A DNA stretch of 64,000 nucleotides, from contig NZ_JAAWWS010000166.1 of NCBI RefSeq assembly GCF_012272825.1, positions 37,836 to 101,835 of the forward strand, read 5' to 3'. Every line of letters begins with the position of its first letter. Position 1 is the first letter of the stretch. This document shows positions 1 through 8,359 of the stretch, piece by piece. The notes below the pieces were generated by a model that was not told where the DNA came from, searched no databases, and saw nothing but the letters and a program-made list of their open reading frames with translations. This DNA is from Wenzhouxiangella sp. XN79A (GTDB lineage: Bacteria > Pseudomonadota > Gammaproteobacteria > Xanthomonadales > Wenzhouxiangellaceae). The position numbers and the translations under genes were made by a program.

Positions 1-732
1 CTGCTGGTCCAGGCGCTGGAGTGGCGGGAAGAAAACGGTCCGATCGATCAGGATCTTGCCGATTCGTACAACAACGTCGGTCTTCTGCAGAACGAGCTCG
101 GGTTCTACGAAACCGCCGAGCGATCGCTCCGCCATGCCATCGAACTACACCGTCAGGTCGATGGCCGGGACACCGACGCCGCCGCCGCACCGCTGCACAA
201 CCTGGCACTTGCACTGCGTCGTCAGCAACGCTTCGACGACGCCGCGGAGGCGGCCGCCGAGTCGATCGCGATCAAGCGCGCGGCGGGCGACTGGAGCCTG
301 TCTTCGCTCGCCGTGACGCTGGCCGTGCTGGCCAACATCGAGCGCCAGCGCGGCGACCTCGACGCCGCCCTGGCCCACTCGACCGAATCGCTCGCGCTTC
401 GTGAGCAGGTCTTCGGTCGCGACAACGTGCTGATCGCCAGCGGCCTGGTGACCCACGCCAATATCATCGAGGCGCTCGGCGACCTGGACCGGGCCGAACG
501 GCTGAAGCACGAGTCGGTGGCCCTGTTCGAAGCCGACGGCAGCGCCGACAGCCTGCGAGCCGCCGACTCGCAGCTCGGTCTCGGCGAGCTGCTGCTCGAC
601 CGGGGCCGCTTCGACGAAGCTCGGCCGCTGCTCGAACGCGCCGCCGCCAGCGCGCGGCGCGAACTGCCCGCGGGCAGCCCCGAACTCGAGCGCTTCGAAG
701 TGGCGTTGGCACGCTTGAACGGCGCGGACTAG
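1..732 (+). CDS. Tetratricopeptide-repeat protein, C-terminal part (5' truncated by window)
   Basis: The reading frame is open from base 1 to a TAG at 730-732, so only the last 243 residues are seen. They consist of helical tetratricopeptide units of the TPR_12 type, with recurring 'YNNVGLLQNELGFYETAE' and 'LANIERQRGDLDAALAHS'-like patterns at about 42-residue spacing. TPR_12 arrays act as protein-interaction scaffolds. In Gammaproteobacteria such an array often forms the tail of a Ser/Thr kinase or of a wHTH regulator, but the diagnostic N-terminus lies outside the window. No membrane segment is visible. The TPR call is firm; the role is unknown. Confidence 0.75.
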   Translation: MLVQALEWREENGPIDQDLADSYNNVGLLQNELGFYETAERSLRHAIELHRQVDGRDTDAAAAPLHNLALALRRQQRFDDAAEAAAESIAIKRAAGDWSLSSLAVTLAVLANIERQRGDLDAALAHSTESLALREQVFGRDNVLIASGLVTHANIIEALGDLDRAERLKHESVALFEADGSADSLRAADSQLGLGELLLDRGRFDEARPLLERAAASARRELPAGSPELERFEVALARLNGAD

Positions 733-758
733 CCCGAGCGTTCCACCGCCGCCCGCTG

Positions 759-1478
759 CTACGAGGGCTGGGTCTCGAGACCCGGCACCTTCTCGGACAC
801 CTTCGACCGCGGTCGAAGGTAGCGGCGGTCCAGCCACCAGCCGGCGACGAAGGACAGCGCCAGCGGTCCGAACCAGGCCAGGTGCTGGATCATGCCGCTG
901 CCGAGCTCGGGCACCAGCCGCATCAGGCCGACCTGAAGGAACGCGATGTGGGTGGCCACACCGTTGGCGATCATCGCGCCGTAGTGCTCCTTCAGCCACC
1001 AGCGGGGCGACTGCGGGCCGGTGCGGAGCAGCGAGCGTGCACTCCAGGCGCCCAGCGGGCCGATCAGCCCGAAGATGATCAGCAGTACGGCGCCGTGGAC
1101 GAACCCGATGATGGTGACGGCCAGGCCGGCCGCGCCCAGCACGACCGCGCTGACGCGATACCCGGTGCCGGTGAAGCGGGCGAAGTCGTTCTTGCACTTG
1201 ATCGCCGTCCAGGCAGTGCGGCAGGCGTGCCCGACCAGGATCACGAGATAGGCGAGGAAGGTCGCACCCACCCACTGCCCCTTCAGCGCCTGGGACAGCG
1301 CGAGCGGGATCGCGGTGAGCAGCACGCCGATCATCGCCAGCAGATAGACGCGGCCGATGGTGCGGTGCAGGGCCGAACCCTTCTTCGCGAACGCGGCGGT
1401 CCAGAAGGTCAGCAGCGCGACGGTCCCGATCAGGGCGTGCGGAAGCGCGAAGCCGGACAGGAAGGGGATGATGGTCAT
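759..1478 (-). CDS. Multi-pass membrane protein, DUF2306-like
   Basis: A 239-residue integral membrane protein with about six to seven hydrophobic helices. The first is near residues 8-28, followed by a short loop 'KKGSALHRTIGRVYLLAM'. A small-residue-rich helix followed by a charged HRxxG loop is typical of the DUF2306 (predicted membrane protein) family, whose function is unknown. I chose the ATG at 1478 because GAGGAC lies about 6 bases upstream; a longer reading from 1511 has no ribosome site. The gene diverges from the histidine kinase/response regulator pair, and the shared intergenic region carries repeated sites, so it may be a target of that two-component system (inference). Confidence 0.7.
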   Translation of the reverse strand: MTIIPFLSGFALPHALIGTVALLTFWTAAFAKKGSALHRTIGRVYLLAMIGVLLTAIPLALSQALKGQWVGATFLAYLVILVGHACRTAWTAIKCKNDFARFTGTGYRVSAVVLGAAGLAVTIIGFVHGAVLLIIFGLIGPLGAWSARSLLRTGPQSPRWWLKEHYGAMIANGVATHIAFLQVGLMRLVPELGSGMIQHLAWFGPLALSFVAGWWLDRRYLRPRSKVSEKVPGLETQPS

Positions 1479-1534
1479 GGCGGAGTCCTCGTCGGAGCGT
1501 GGCCACAGCATCGCCTGCCGGCCGGCCCGATCGA

Positions 1535-1577
1535 GGTGCCGGAAGTCAGGAAAACCGGGTGCCGGAAGTCATGACTT
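1535..1577. promoter_or_regulatory. Tandem 14-bp direct repeat with a palindrome, candidate response-regulator operator
   Basis: GGTGCCGGAAGTCA occurs twice, at 1535-1548 and 1558-1571, 23 bp apart, about two helical turns. The second copy runs into a perfect palindrome AAGTCATGACTT at 1566-1577. The block lies between divergent 1478(-) and 1626(+) genes. NarL/DesR-class regulators bind paired half-sites of this kind, so it is a likely site for the adjacent response regulator (inference). Confidence 0.5.
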
Positions 1578-1625
1578 TGCCGCCGCCGGTTGTCGTCGGG
1601 CGTCCGCCCGGCTATACAGGACGCC

Positions 1626-2777
1626 ATGAAGCACGCACTGCGCGACGGCCTGCTCGACCTCGTCATCAGCCCGCTGGCCTGGGCGTCCTATGCCGCCTGG
1701 CTGGCCGTCTGGCTGTCGGCCAGCGCGGTGTTCGGCGCGCAGGACGCCGTGTTCCCGTCGATCGTCGACGGCCTGCTGTTCGCGTGGCTGGCGGCCTGGC
1801 TGGTCTGCCTGCTCGACGACCTGGTCCCGACCGCCGTCGACAACGCCGCGCTGCTGGCGCTGATCGCCCTGACCGCGCTGGCGCTGTGGTTCATCCAGAA
1901 CGGCACGACGCCGATCCTGCTGATCCTGGTCGCCATCCGCCTGACCGGCCGCCTGCCCAGCCGGGCGCTGGTGGCCGGCCTGATCGTGGCCAACCTGTAC
2001 TTCTTCGGCGTGCTGCTCGGGCCCTGGGACCAGTCGGTGCAGAGCGCGGCGCTGACCGTGCTGGCCATGGGCGGCTTCCAGCTGTTCGCGGTCATGGTCA
2101 TGGTCTACGCCAACCGGGCCGAGCGCCTGGCCGAGGACCTGCAGGCGGTCAACGCGCGGCTGCTGGCCACCCGCTCGCTGCTCGGCGAGACGGCGCGCGA
2201 TCACGAACGGCTCCGGCTGTCGCGCGAGCTGCACGACGTGGCCGGACACAAGGTCACGGCACTCAAGCTCAACCTGCGCGGCCTGGCCCGCAAGCTCGAC
2301 GGCGACGCGGCCGAGGCGGTCGAGCAGTCCACGGCGCTGGCCGACGAACTGCTGCAGGACCTGCGCTCGGTGGTCCGGCACCTGCGCGAGACCGAGGGCA
2401 TCGACCTCGGCAAGAGCCTTCGCGAACTCGCCCGGCCGTTTCCCCGGCCCCGGCTGGAGCTCGTCATCGCCGACGAGGCCCGCATCCCCCGCGCCGACCA
2501 GGCCGAGGCGCTGTTACGGGTCGTCCAGGAAGGCCTGACGAACGCGGCGCGTCACGGACCGGCCGAGGTCCTGCGGGTCGTCCTCGATCGAAACGGCGGC
2601 CGCTTCGTCCTGGTCGTCGAGGACGACGGACGGGTGCGCGGACCGCTGCAACCCGGCAACGGCCTGACCGGCATGCGCGAGCGACTCGACGAACTCGGCG
2701 GTACGCTGGACATCGGCACGTCCGACCTCGGCGGCGTCCGCCTGACCGCCTCGCTACCGCTGGAGCCGAACGCATGA
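1626..2777 (+). CDS. DesK/NarX-type sensor histidine kinase
   Basis: A 383-residue inner-membrane histidine kinase. Six hydrophobic segments occupy roughly residues 10-160, with almost no periplasmic domain, as in DesK. A short helix leads to the HisKA_3 box 'SRELHDVAGHKV', with His203 as the predicted phospho-acceptor. The HATPase domain follows: N box 'VVQEGLTNAARHG', G1 motif around 'VVEDDGRVRG', and G2 'NGLTGMRERLDELGG'. The ATG at 1626 has AGGA just upstream. The stop overlaps the response regulator start by four bases (ATGA), so the two are translationally coupled. Membrane-embedded kinases of this type often sense membrane state or cell-envelope stress; the actual signal cannot be read from sequence. 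Confidence 0.92.
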   Translation: MKHALRDGLLDLVISPLAWASYAAWLAVWLSASAVFGAQDAVFPSIVDGLLFAWLAAWLVCLLDDLVPTAVDNAALLALIALTALALWFIQNGTTPILLILVAIRLTGRLPSRALVAGLIVANLYFFGVLLGPWDQSVQSAALTVLAMGGFQLFAVMVMVYANRAERLAEDLQAVNARLLATRSLLGETARDHERLRLSRELHDVAGHKVTALKLNLRGLARKLDGDAAEAVEQSTALADELLQDLRSVVRHLRETEGIDLGKSLRELARPFPRPRLELVIADEARIPRADQAEALLRVVQEGLTNAARHGPAEVLRVVLDRNGGRFVLVVEDDGRVRGPLQPGNGLTGMRERLDELGGTLDIGTSDLGGVRLTASLPLEPNA

Positions 2778-3406
2778 CGATCCGCATCGCGCTGGCCGAC
2801 GACCAGGCCCTGATCCGGGAAGGCCTGAAGTCGGTGCTCAACGACCTTCCCGGCATGGAGGTCGTGGTCGAGGCCGAATCGGGCGAGCCGCTGCTGGACG
2901 CGCTCGACGACCACGCCGTCGACCTGGTGGTTTCCGACATCCGCATGCCCGGCGTCGACGGCATCGAACTCTGCCGGCGGCTCGGCGAGCGCGACGACGC
3001 GCCGCCGGTGCTGCTGCTGACCACCTTCGACGACAGCGCGCTGATGCTGGCCGCGGTCGAGGCCGGCGCCCGGGGCTTCGCGCTGAAGGACATCTCGCCG
3101 GAGGACCTGGCCGAGCTGATCGAGGCGGTCGTCGACGGCCGAGGCGGATTCAAGCCGATCAGCACCGCCGGCGTGGCCGAGCGCTACCCGTACCCGGACG
3201 ACCAGCCACCCCTGGACGCCTTCTCCGACCGCGAGCTGGCCATCCTGCGCCTGATCGCCGGCGGCTACTCCAACCGCGAGATCGCGCGCACCGTCCACCT
3301 GGCCGAAGGAACGGTCAAGAACTACGTCTCCGACATTCTCGACAAGCTCGACACGCGCGACCGGACCCGTGCCGTGCTGAAGGCGATCACGCTGCGGATC
3401 ATCTGA
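2774..3406 (+). CDS. NarL/FixJ-family response regulator
   Basis: A 210-residue two-domain response regulator. The receiver domain (about 1-120) shows the acidic pair at residues 9-10, the phospho-acceptor Asp55 in 'VVSDIRMPGVDG', the switch Thr in 'LLTTFDD', and Lys105 in 'ALKD'. The C-terminal LuxR/GerE helix-turn-helix lies at about 148-200: 'FSDRELAILRLIAGGYSNRE' then 'GTVKNYVSDILDKLDTRDR'. It overlaps the kinase stop by four bases and is its cognate partner. The repeated element at 1535-1577 is a natural candidate binding site, which would mean autoregulation plus control of the divergent membrane protein. Confidence 0.93.
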   Translation: MTIRIALADDQALIREGLKSVLNDLPGMEVVVEAESGEPLLDALDDHAVDLVVSDIRMPGVDGIELCRRLGERDDAPPVLLLTTFDDSALMLAAVEAGARGFALKDISPEDLAELIEAVVDGRGGFKPISTAGVAERYPYPDDQPPLDAFSDRELAILRLIAGGYSNREIARTVHLAEGTVKNYVSDILDKLDTRDRTRAVLKAITLRII

Positions 3407-3499
3407 GGGGCGCCGATCGGCCCGGGCATCCCGGTGCGGTGGCGTCTTCACGCTTTTTCAGCGCCCGCGTTAGGGTCGTAGGCACTCCTGAACCCGAGC

Positions 3500-4471
3500 G
3501 TGCCGATCGTGGCGTACCGAATCCAGCCGGGAGAGACCGTGCAGGCGGCGGTTCACCGGATTGCAGGCGAACAGTCGGACAAGGCCCTGCGCGACCTGTC
3601 CGGCGAGCGCGAGGGCGATGTCGAGGCGGCCGTCCACGATGCCCGCAAGCGCTGCAAGAAGCTGCGCGGTCTGCTCCGCCTGGTCCGGCCGGTCATCGGC
3701 GAGCTGTACGCGCCCGGCAACCGTGCCTTCCGCGACGCCGCGCGTCGACTCGGTCCCTATCGCGACGCGCACGCGCTGCTGGAGACCTTCGATCGCCTCG
3801 GCGCCGTCGCTCCCGGCCGCGGTCGCGACCGTGAACCCCTGGCGGCGGTGCGCGACGGCCTGGCCGCCGACGCCGAGCGCGCCTCGACCGCGTTGCGCGA
3901 CGGCGACGACGACCTGGAGGACGCCGCCCACGGCATCGAGGCGGGCGTCGAACGGGCCCGGCGCGTCCGGATCGACGCCGCCGTCGGCCCGTTGGACGCA
4001 TCCGCGGTCCGGCCCGGACTGAAGAAGACCTACAAGCGAGGACACAAGGCCCGACGCACGGCCGCCGACAGCGCCTCGCCGGAGGACTTCCACGAGTGGC
4101 GCAAGCGCTGCAAGTACACCTGGTACCACCTTCGGCTCGTCGGCCACGCTGCGCCGTGGGTCCTCGGTCCGCTCGCCGACGGGTTCCACGCCCTGTCCAA
4201 CACCCTCGGGGACGCCCATGATCTTCACGTGCTGAGCGAACGGCTCGGCGCCGAACCGCAGCGCTACGGCGGCTCCGATGCGGTCGATCGGGTGCACGTA
4301 CTCGCCGGCGGCGTTCGTCTCCGACTCGAGCACGCCGCGCTGCGCGGCGGCGCCGTCCTGTATGCCGAGCCACCGGGTCGCTTCGCCGATCGCCTCGCTC
4401 GCTACTGGCAGACGTTCCGCAGCGACGGCGTCGAACCGCCGCTGCCCGAACTCGACGATTCGATCGATTGA
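3500..4471 (+). CDS. CHAD-domain protein
   Basis: A 323-residue protein that is almost entirely a CHAD (conserved histidine alpha-helical) domain: two four-helix bundles with conserved His, Arg and Lys residues such as 'VHDARKRCKKLRGLLRLV' near residue 47 and 'EWRKRCKYTWYHLRLVG' near residue 197. CHAD domains bind polyphosphate and are often found with CYTH-type triphosphatases; no CYTH gene is visible here. The start is GTG at 3500, with another GTG three codons on; neither has a strong ribosome site. The gene stands alone downstream of the two-component pair with a gap of about 90 bases. A polyphosphate-binding role is from family knowledge. Confidence 0.85.
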   Translation: MPIVAYRIQPGETVQAAVHRIAGEQSDKALRDLSGEREGDVEAAVHDARKRCKKLRGLLRLVRPVIGELYAPGNRAFRDAARRLGPYRDAHALLETFDRLGAVAPGRGRDREPLAAVRDGLAADAERASTALRDGDDDLEDAAHGIEAGVERARRVRIDAAVGPLDASAVRPGLKKTYKRGHKARRTAADSASPEDFHEWRKRCKYTWYHLRLVGHAAPWVLGPLADGFHALSNTLGDAHDLHVLSERLGAEPQRYGGSDAVDRVHVLAGGVRLRLEHAALRGGAVLYAEPPGRFADRLARYWQTFRSDGVEPPLPELDDSID

Positions 4472-4551
4472 ACGGGATCGACGAGCCGCATCGGTGCTCG
4501 TCGACCGCCCACGCCGCCCGAACTTCACCACGAAATTCCAAGGAGCCCGAC

Positions 4552-5388
4552 ATGCATCACTCGCCGATCCCGACCCTTCTGCTTGCGTCTCTTTTGATCA
4601 TCGGCTGTTCCGATCGAGAGCCCTCCGGCGACGCGGACAGTCCGCGGGCGGATCGCTCCGCGCAGGCCACGGACTCGCCCGGCTCGGCCGAAGCCGAGGA
4701 CCGCAACGACGGCATGGACGCCGCCACGCCGGCGCTGGCCGAGGACGACGTCGCGTTCATGAAGCGACTCGGCCTGATCCGGGGCCACCTGCACGCCGGG
4801 CACGCGCTGTACGTCGACGGCCGATCCGCCATGGCGGAAACGCACATGAAACATCCGCGCGACGAGTTGTACGCGGGACTGGTCCCGGCCATCGAGGCGC
4901 GCGGGCTGAAACCGTTCGATGCGGAACTGACGGCGTTGAAACGGGCCGTCGAAGCCGGGGCGCCGAGCGAGGACGTCACCGCGGCCTGGCGCGAGGTCGA
5001 CGGCGCCATCGAGTCCATCGAGCGCGCCACCGCGGCCTCGCCGCGCGACGAACTGCTGGCGGTGGCCGCCATGCTCGATACGGCCGCCGAGGAGTACGCC
5101 ATCGGCGTGGTCGACGGGGTGGTCGACAACGTCCACGAATACCAGGATGCCTGGGGATTCACCCAGGTGGCGCTGGAGCGCATCGGTCAGATCGTCGTGA
5201 CCACCGATGTCGAGCGCGAGGTGACCGCCGAAGCCGGGGTCGCGATCTCCAGCCTCGAGGACCTGTGGCCGAACCTCGACCCGAAGGTTCGGCTCGACGC
5301 AGATGAAACGCGGATCATCGATGCCGCCGACAGGGTCCGCGCACTGGCCGATGACCTGGAGACGGAAACCGGCGCGGCCTCGACCTGA
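4552..5388 (+). CDS. Putative lipoprotein of unknown function
   Basis: A 278-residue exported lipoprotein. The N-terminus is a short signal peptide ending in a lipobox ('SLLIIGC', Cys at about residue 18), followed by a low-complexity acidic linker (about 20-65) and a helical domain with 'GHLHAGHALYVDGRSAMAE' and repeated Asp/Glu-rich helices. AAGGAG sits 8 bases before the ATG at 4552. The histidines and methionines in the 'MKRLGLIRGHLHAGHALY' region could suggest metal or heme contact, but I do not recognise the family. It converges with the heme oxygenase gene; only 20 bases separate the two stop codons. Confidence 0.75.
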   Translation: MHHSPIPTLLLASLLIIGCSDREPSGDADSPRADRSAQATDSPGSAEAEDRNDGMDAATPALAEDDVAFMKRLGLIRGHLHAGHALYVDGRSAMAETHMKHPRDELYAGLVPAIEARGLKPFDAELTALKRAVEAGAPSEDVTAAWREVDGAIESIERATAASPRDELLAVAAMLDTAAEEYAIGVVDGVVDNVHEYQDAWGFTQVALERIGQIVVTTDVEREVTAEAGVAISSLEDLWPNLDPKVRLDADETRIIDAADRVRALADDLETETGAAST

Positions 5389-5408
5389 CAGCGGCCCCGT
5401 TCGAACGG

Positions 5409-6023
5409 TCAGACCGGCAGAGGCTCTCCGACCGACGCGGTCGCGGTGATCCGGAGCACGCCGCACGCCGAGACGTCCATGTAGTCGCGAAGTGCGCCGA
5501 ACGTCGAACGCGCCCCGGCAACGACCGCGTCCGGATCGACGGTGTCATCGGATTCCGCGGCATCGAGGAAGGCGCGGAAGCCAGGCCAGTGGACGGTTCG
5601 CATCGCGTAATAGGCCGTGCACAGCCGGGCGTGGGAACCGAATCGCTCGGTCAGACGCTTGCAGATCAACCGCGCACCCAGGGTCGATCCTTCGAGCACG
5701 TAGATGGCGCCCAGACGTTCGGAATCGGTTCGCGGCAGCCAGCCATCGTAGGAAGACCGGACCCGGGGTCGGCGGGTCACGCCGGACAGGTAGGCGAGAT
5801 CACGATCGACCCGGGGCAAGCGGGGGATGTAGCTGTACTTCGCGCTGTGGAACAAGGCAAGTTCCGGATCGAAACGGCAGAAGAAACAGGCCCAATGCCC
5901 GAGCAGCAGGGCGTATTCATCGAGATCGAAATCCGGGCGAAAGATCGATTTCAGCAACTCGGCTTCTTCGACGGCGCGGTGGTCGTCGACGGTAGCGTGG
6001 CGAAGCGTATCGGCAAGTCCCAT
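5409..6023 (-). CDS. Heme oxygenase (biliverdin-forming, bacterial type)
   Basis: A 204-residue heme oxygenase. The N-terminal helix carries the expected proximal histidine, 'LRHATVDDHRAVEEAELL' (His15), and the distal helix region is the family's signature 'YVLEGSTLGARLI' (about 108-120). The length matches bacterial HO/BphO proteins. It would open heme to biliverdin, iron and CO using reduced ferredoxin. It is the last gene of the leftward bilin operon, 17 bases after the FAD reductase, which is its likely electron source along with the operon ferredoxin. In many bacteria HO sits beside a bacteriophytochrome or an iron-uptake gene; here it sits with an FDBR and a phycobiliprotein-like globin, which argues for pigment synthesis rather than iron scavenging. 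Confidence 0.88.
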   Translation of the reverse strand: MGLADTLRHATVDDHRAVEEAELLKSIFRPDFDLDEYALLLGHWACFFCRFDPELALFHSAKYSYIPRLPRVDRDLAYLSGVTRRPRVRSSYDGWLPRTDSERLGAIYVLEGSTLGARLICKRLTERFGSHARLCTAYYAMRTVHWPGFRAFLDAAESDDTVDPDAVVAGARSTFGALRDYMDVSACGVLRITATASVGEPLPV

Positions 6024-6040
6024 GTTCGTTTCTCCTGGTT

Positions 6041-7228
6041 TCAGGCCGCCGGCTTCAGGACGGTCCGGACGATCTGGAGTTGGTCGGCTTCGGCAGAGCG
6101 GCCGATCAGGCGACTCGAGAGCATTTCTGCCGTTTCGGAGTCCATCCGATAGTTCACCATGCTGACCCGCCGCACCAGGTCATCCTCGGTCAGGATGCAG
6201 ATTCCCTGCTCCTTGGAATCCGACCAGTCCTCGCCGATCGCCTTCATCTCGGCGGCATTGCCGACGCCGATCGATTCCAGGCGCATGTCCAGGAATTCCG
6301 AATACAGGAAGGAACTCGGCTTGAACTGCACGTCGTCACCGGCCAGGTTGCGGCCGGCGGCGGCTCCGGACCGGAGCGCATTCTCTTCGTGGCGAAAACT
6401 CGAGGCCTGCACTCCGAAGCGCGCGACATCCCCGCAGGCAAACACGTCCTCGAGCCCCTTGATCCGGAGCCGAGCGTCCACCGCCAGGCCGTGCCTGGAG
6501 ACTTCCGGATCGTGCGAAACGAAGTCGACGCTCGGCTGCTGGCCGATGACCGGAATGACCACATCGGCATCGAGCTGCTTGCCGTCGCTGAGCTGGACCC
6601 GCCCGCCCGGCTCGAGCCGGATCGCACGGCGACCGGTAATGCACTCGATTCCGGCAGCCTGCAGCCGCGCCCGGATCCGTACAGCCAGCGGTTCCGACAG
6701 ATAGCCGGTCAGCGGCGCCTCGGAGGAGATCACGAGTTTGACGCGGATTCCGTTGGCACTCAGGGAGCTGGCCAGCTCCACGCCGAGCAGACCGCCACCG
6801 ATGACCACGGCCGATCCTCCCGCCGCCAGTTTCTGTCGGACGCGACGGAAATCGGCGAGCGAATTGAAGTACACCGCTTCGGCGCAATCGCCCGGAAGCC
6901 GGCGGGGCTGTAGACCGGTGGCGATCAGCAACTGCTCGTAGCGCACTTTCTCTCCGGATGAAAGGGTCAGCAGATGCCGATCGAAGTCGGCTTCCGTGAC
7001 CCGCGTCGCCGGGTGATACTCAACGCCGAACCGGGCCGGGTTGTAGAAACAATCGGAAACGGCCATGCCTTTCCACAGCTGCTTGCTCAAAGGCGGCTTG
7101 CGGACCGGCATGTCCGACTGATCGGACAGCATCATGATCGTGGACACCGTGTCCCGGGAGCGGAACGACTTGACGGCGGCCATTGCCGCCATCCCGCCAC
7201 CGATTACAACGAGGTCATGAAATATCAT
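6041..7228 (-). CDS. FAD-dependent NAD(P)H:ferredoxin reductase
   Basis: A 395-residue pyridine nucleotide-disulfide oxidoreductase-fold protein. The FAD dinucleotide motif is at the N-terminus ('VVIGGGMAAMAAVKSF'), the NAD(P) motif is 'AVVIGGGLLGVELASSL' (near residue 150), and the second FAD contact is 'DVFACGDVARF' (near 275). 'RKPPLSK' near residue 45 is typical of rubredoxin/ferredoxin reductases of the AIF and putidaredoxin-reductase type. There is no CxxxxC redox disulfide. It starts at 7228, inside the end of the phosphatase gene (14-base overlap), and is followed by heme oxygenase. Likely job: pass electrons from NAD(P)H to the operon ferredoxin for heme oxygenase and bilin reductase. 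Confidence 0.88.
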   Translation of the reverse strand: MIFHDLVVIGGGMAAMAAVKSFRSRDTVSTIMMLSDQSDMPVRKPPLSKQLWKGMAVSDCFYNPARFGVEYHPATRVTEADFDRHLLTLSSGEKVRYEQLLIATGLQPRRLPGDCAEAVYFNSLADFRRVRQKLAAGGSAVVIGGGLLGVELASSLSANGIRVKLVISSEAPLTGYLSEPLAVRIRARLQAAGIECITGRRAIRLEPGGRVQLSDGKQLDADVVIPVIGQQPSVDFVSHDPEVSRHGLAVDARLRIKGLEDVFACGDVARFGVQASSFRHEENALRSGAAAGRNLAGDDVQFKPSSFLYSEFLDMRLESIGVGNAAEMKAIGEDWSDSKEQGICILTEDDLVRRVSMVNYRMDSETAEMLSSRLIGRSAEADQLQIVRTVLKPAA

Positions 7229-7736
7229 TATCGAAGCCCCTGTCTTGATTCCACGTCGATTCGATCCACAACAACGCCGCCAGTGCCAACCTGGTGAGCC
7301 GGAGCTCGTCGTTCGTCCGGGCCACGGCCGCCCAGGCACTCAGGGGATCGAGCCTCCGAGCGACCATCAGCCCGGCGGCGGCGACAAGCGGGGATCGGCT
7401 GAGACCGAGATGACAGAACACCACGACGCGCTCGCCCTGCTCGAGTGAACGGACCAACGCCCGCACCGCTCGCAGAAGATTGGCGCGAAGCACCGGCGTG
7501 GAGTGCTCGAGAAAATCCCGGGCGCCGAGCTGCTCTCGACCGTCCCACGGGTCCGATGCGGAGAAAGGATCGGCCAGCCGGAAGACCATGCCTTCGATTT
7601 CGATCGGAGTCTCGTCGCGATCGAGAAGATCGGACGCACCGACACCGCACAGACTGATCCAGCGATTGAAGCCCTCGCGCTGCCAACCTCGAAACGCTTC
7701 GCTATCCGGCAGAGGTGACACGGTCACCGCGTTCAC
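7215..7736 (-). CDS. Cys-based protein phosphatase, dual-specificity-like
   Basis: A 173-residue protein with the Cys-X5-Arg phosphatase loop 'VVVFCHLGLSRSPLVAA' (Cys108, Arg114) after a hydrophobic strand, and an upstream Asp in 'FRLADPFSASD' that could be the general acid. This layout matches dual-specificity/tyrosine phosphatases, although the His that normally precedes the Cys is Phe here. I chose the GTG at 7736, 11 bases after the upstream stop; a GTG three codons later is possible. The 3' end overlaps the FAD reductase by 14 bases. Paired with a Ser/Thr kinase two genes upstream, it probably completes a reversible phosphorylation switch in the bilin operon (inference). Confidence 0.75.
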   Translation of the reverse strand: MNAVTVSPLPDSEAFRGWQREGFNRWISLCGVGASDLLDRDETPIEIEGMVFRLADPFSASDPWDGREQLGARDFLEHSTPVLRANLLRAVRALVRSLEQGERVVVFCHLGLSRSPLVAAAGLMVARRLDPLSAWAAVARTNDELRLTRLALAALLWIESTWNQDRGFDNDIS

Positions 7737-7747
7737 CGCGCCGGCCC

Positions 7748-8359
7748 TCACGCGGCGTGGCTCCGCGGCGACCGGACGTAGCCCTCGAATTCGTCGAGCA
7801 CGTCGAGACAGTCCGCGTCGAGCCGGCCGCCGTGATCGGCACCGGACGGATCGAAAAAGAAGAGCCCCGCCCAACTCGTTGCATCCAGCATCTGCATCTG
7901 CGCGAGCAACTGAGCCTTGGACGGCAGCGCGAACGGGACCGGGTCACTATCGGCAAGCAGGATGGAGAATCGGTCGACCATCTGGAGCGCGTAGGCGAAC
8001 CGACTGATCTCGGCCAGGTGCAACAGCACGACGATGCGTTGATACGGCACATCGATAGACCGGAGAAGCGACAGTGCACCGGCGCTCGACTCCGGCGGAA
8101 CCGCCGGACGGGAACCGAGCACGACCGGATTGCGCATGCCATCGAAGACTTCCCCGAGGCGATGGATGCGCTGCGCACGCCCGAGCAGGCCGGCCACGCC
8201 GAAGCGCGCGATTCCCTGCTGATCGAAGACCGGGGCAAGCACCGAGCTTGCGCTGAGCTCGATGACCAGCGAACTGCCGTCGTCGACCACACCGAGGGCA
8301 TCGAGATGACGGACGGCAAGCGGATTCGTGTACAGAATGCATTCGATCGAATTTCTCAT
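7748..8359 (-). CDS. Unknown protein of the bilin operon
   Basis: A 203-residue soluble protein that I do not recognise. It has alternating hydrophobic strands and helices ('SSLVIELSAS', 'IDVPYQRIVVLLHLAEISRF', 'FSILLADSDPVPFAL'), suggesting an alpha/beta fold, with no nucleotide-binding loop. The ATG overlaps the kinase stop by four bases (ATGA at 8356-8359) and its own stop is 11 bases before the phosphatase start. Its position between kinase and phosphatase suggests a regulatory or substrate role in the same switch. That is inference from position only. Confidence 0.7.
   Translation of the reverse strand: MRNSIECILYTNPLAVRHLDALGVVDDGSSLVIELSASSVLAPVFDQQGIARFGVAGLLGRAQRIHRLGEVFDGMRNPVVLGSRPAVPPESSAGALSLLRSIDVPYQRIVVLLHLAEISRFAYALQMVDRFSILLADSDPVPFALPSKAQLLAQMQMLDATSWAGLFFFDPSGADHGGRLDADCLDVLDEFEGYVRSPRSHAA

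Noticed and set aside
7748..8359. ParA/MinD-like ATPase
   Set aside because: The strand-helix pattern suggested it, but there is no phosphate-binding loop.
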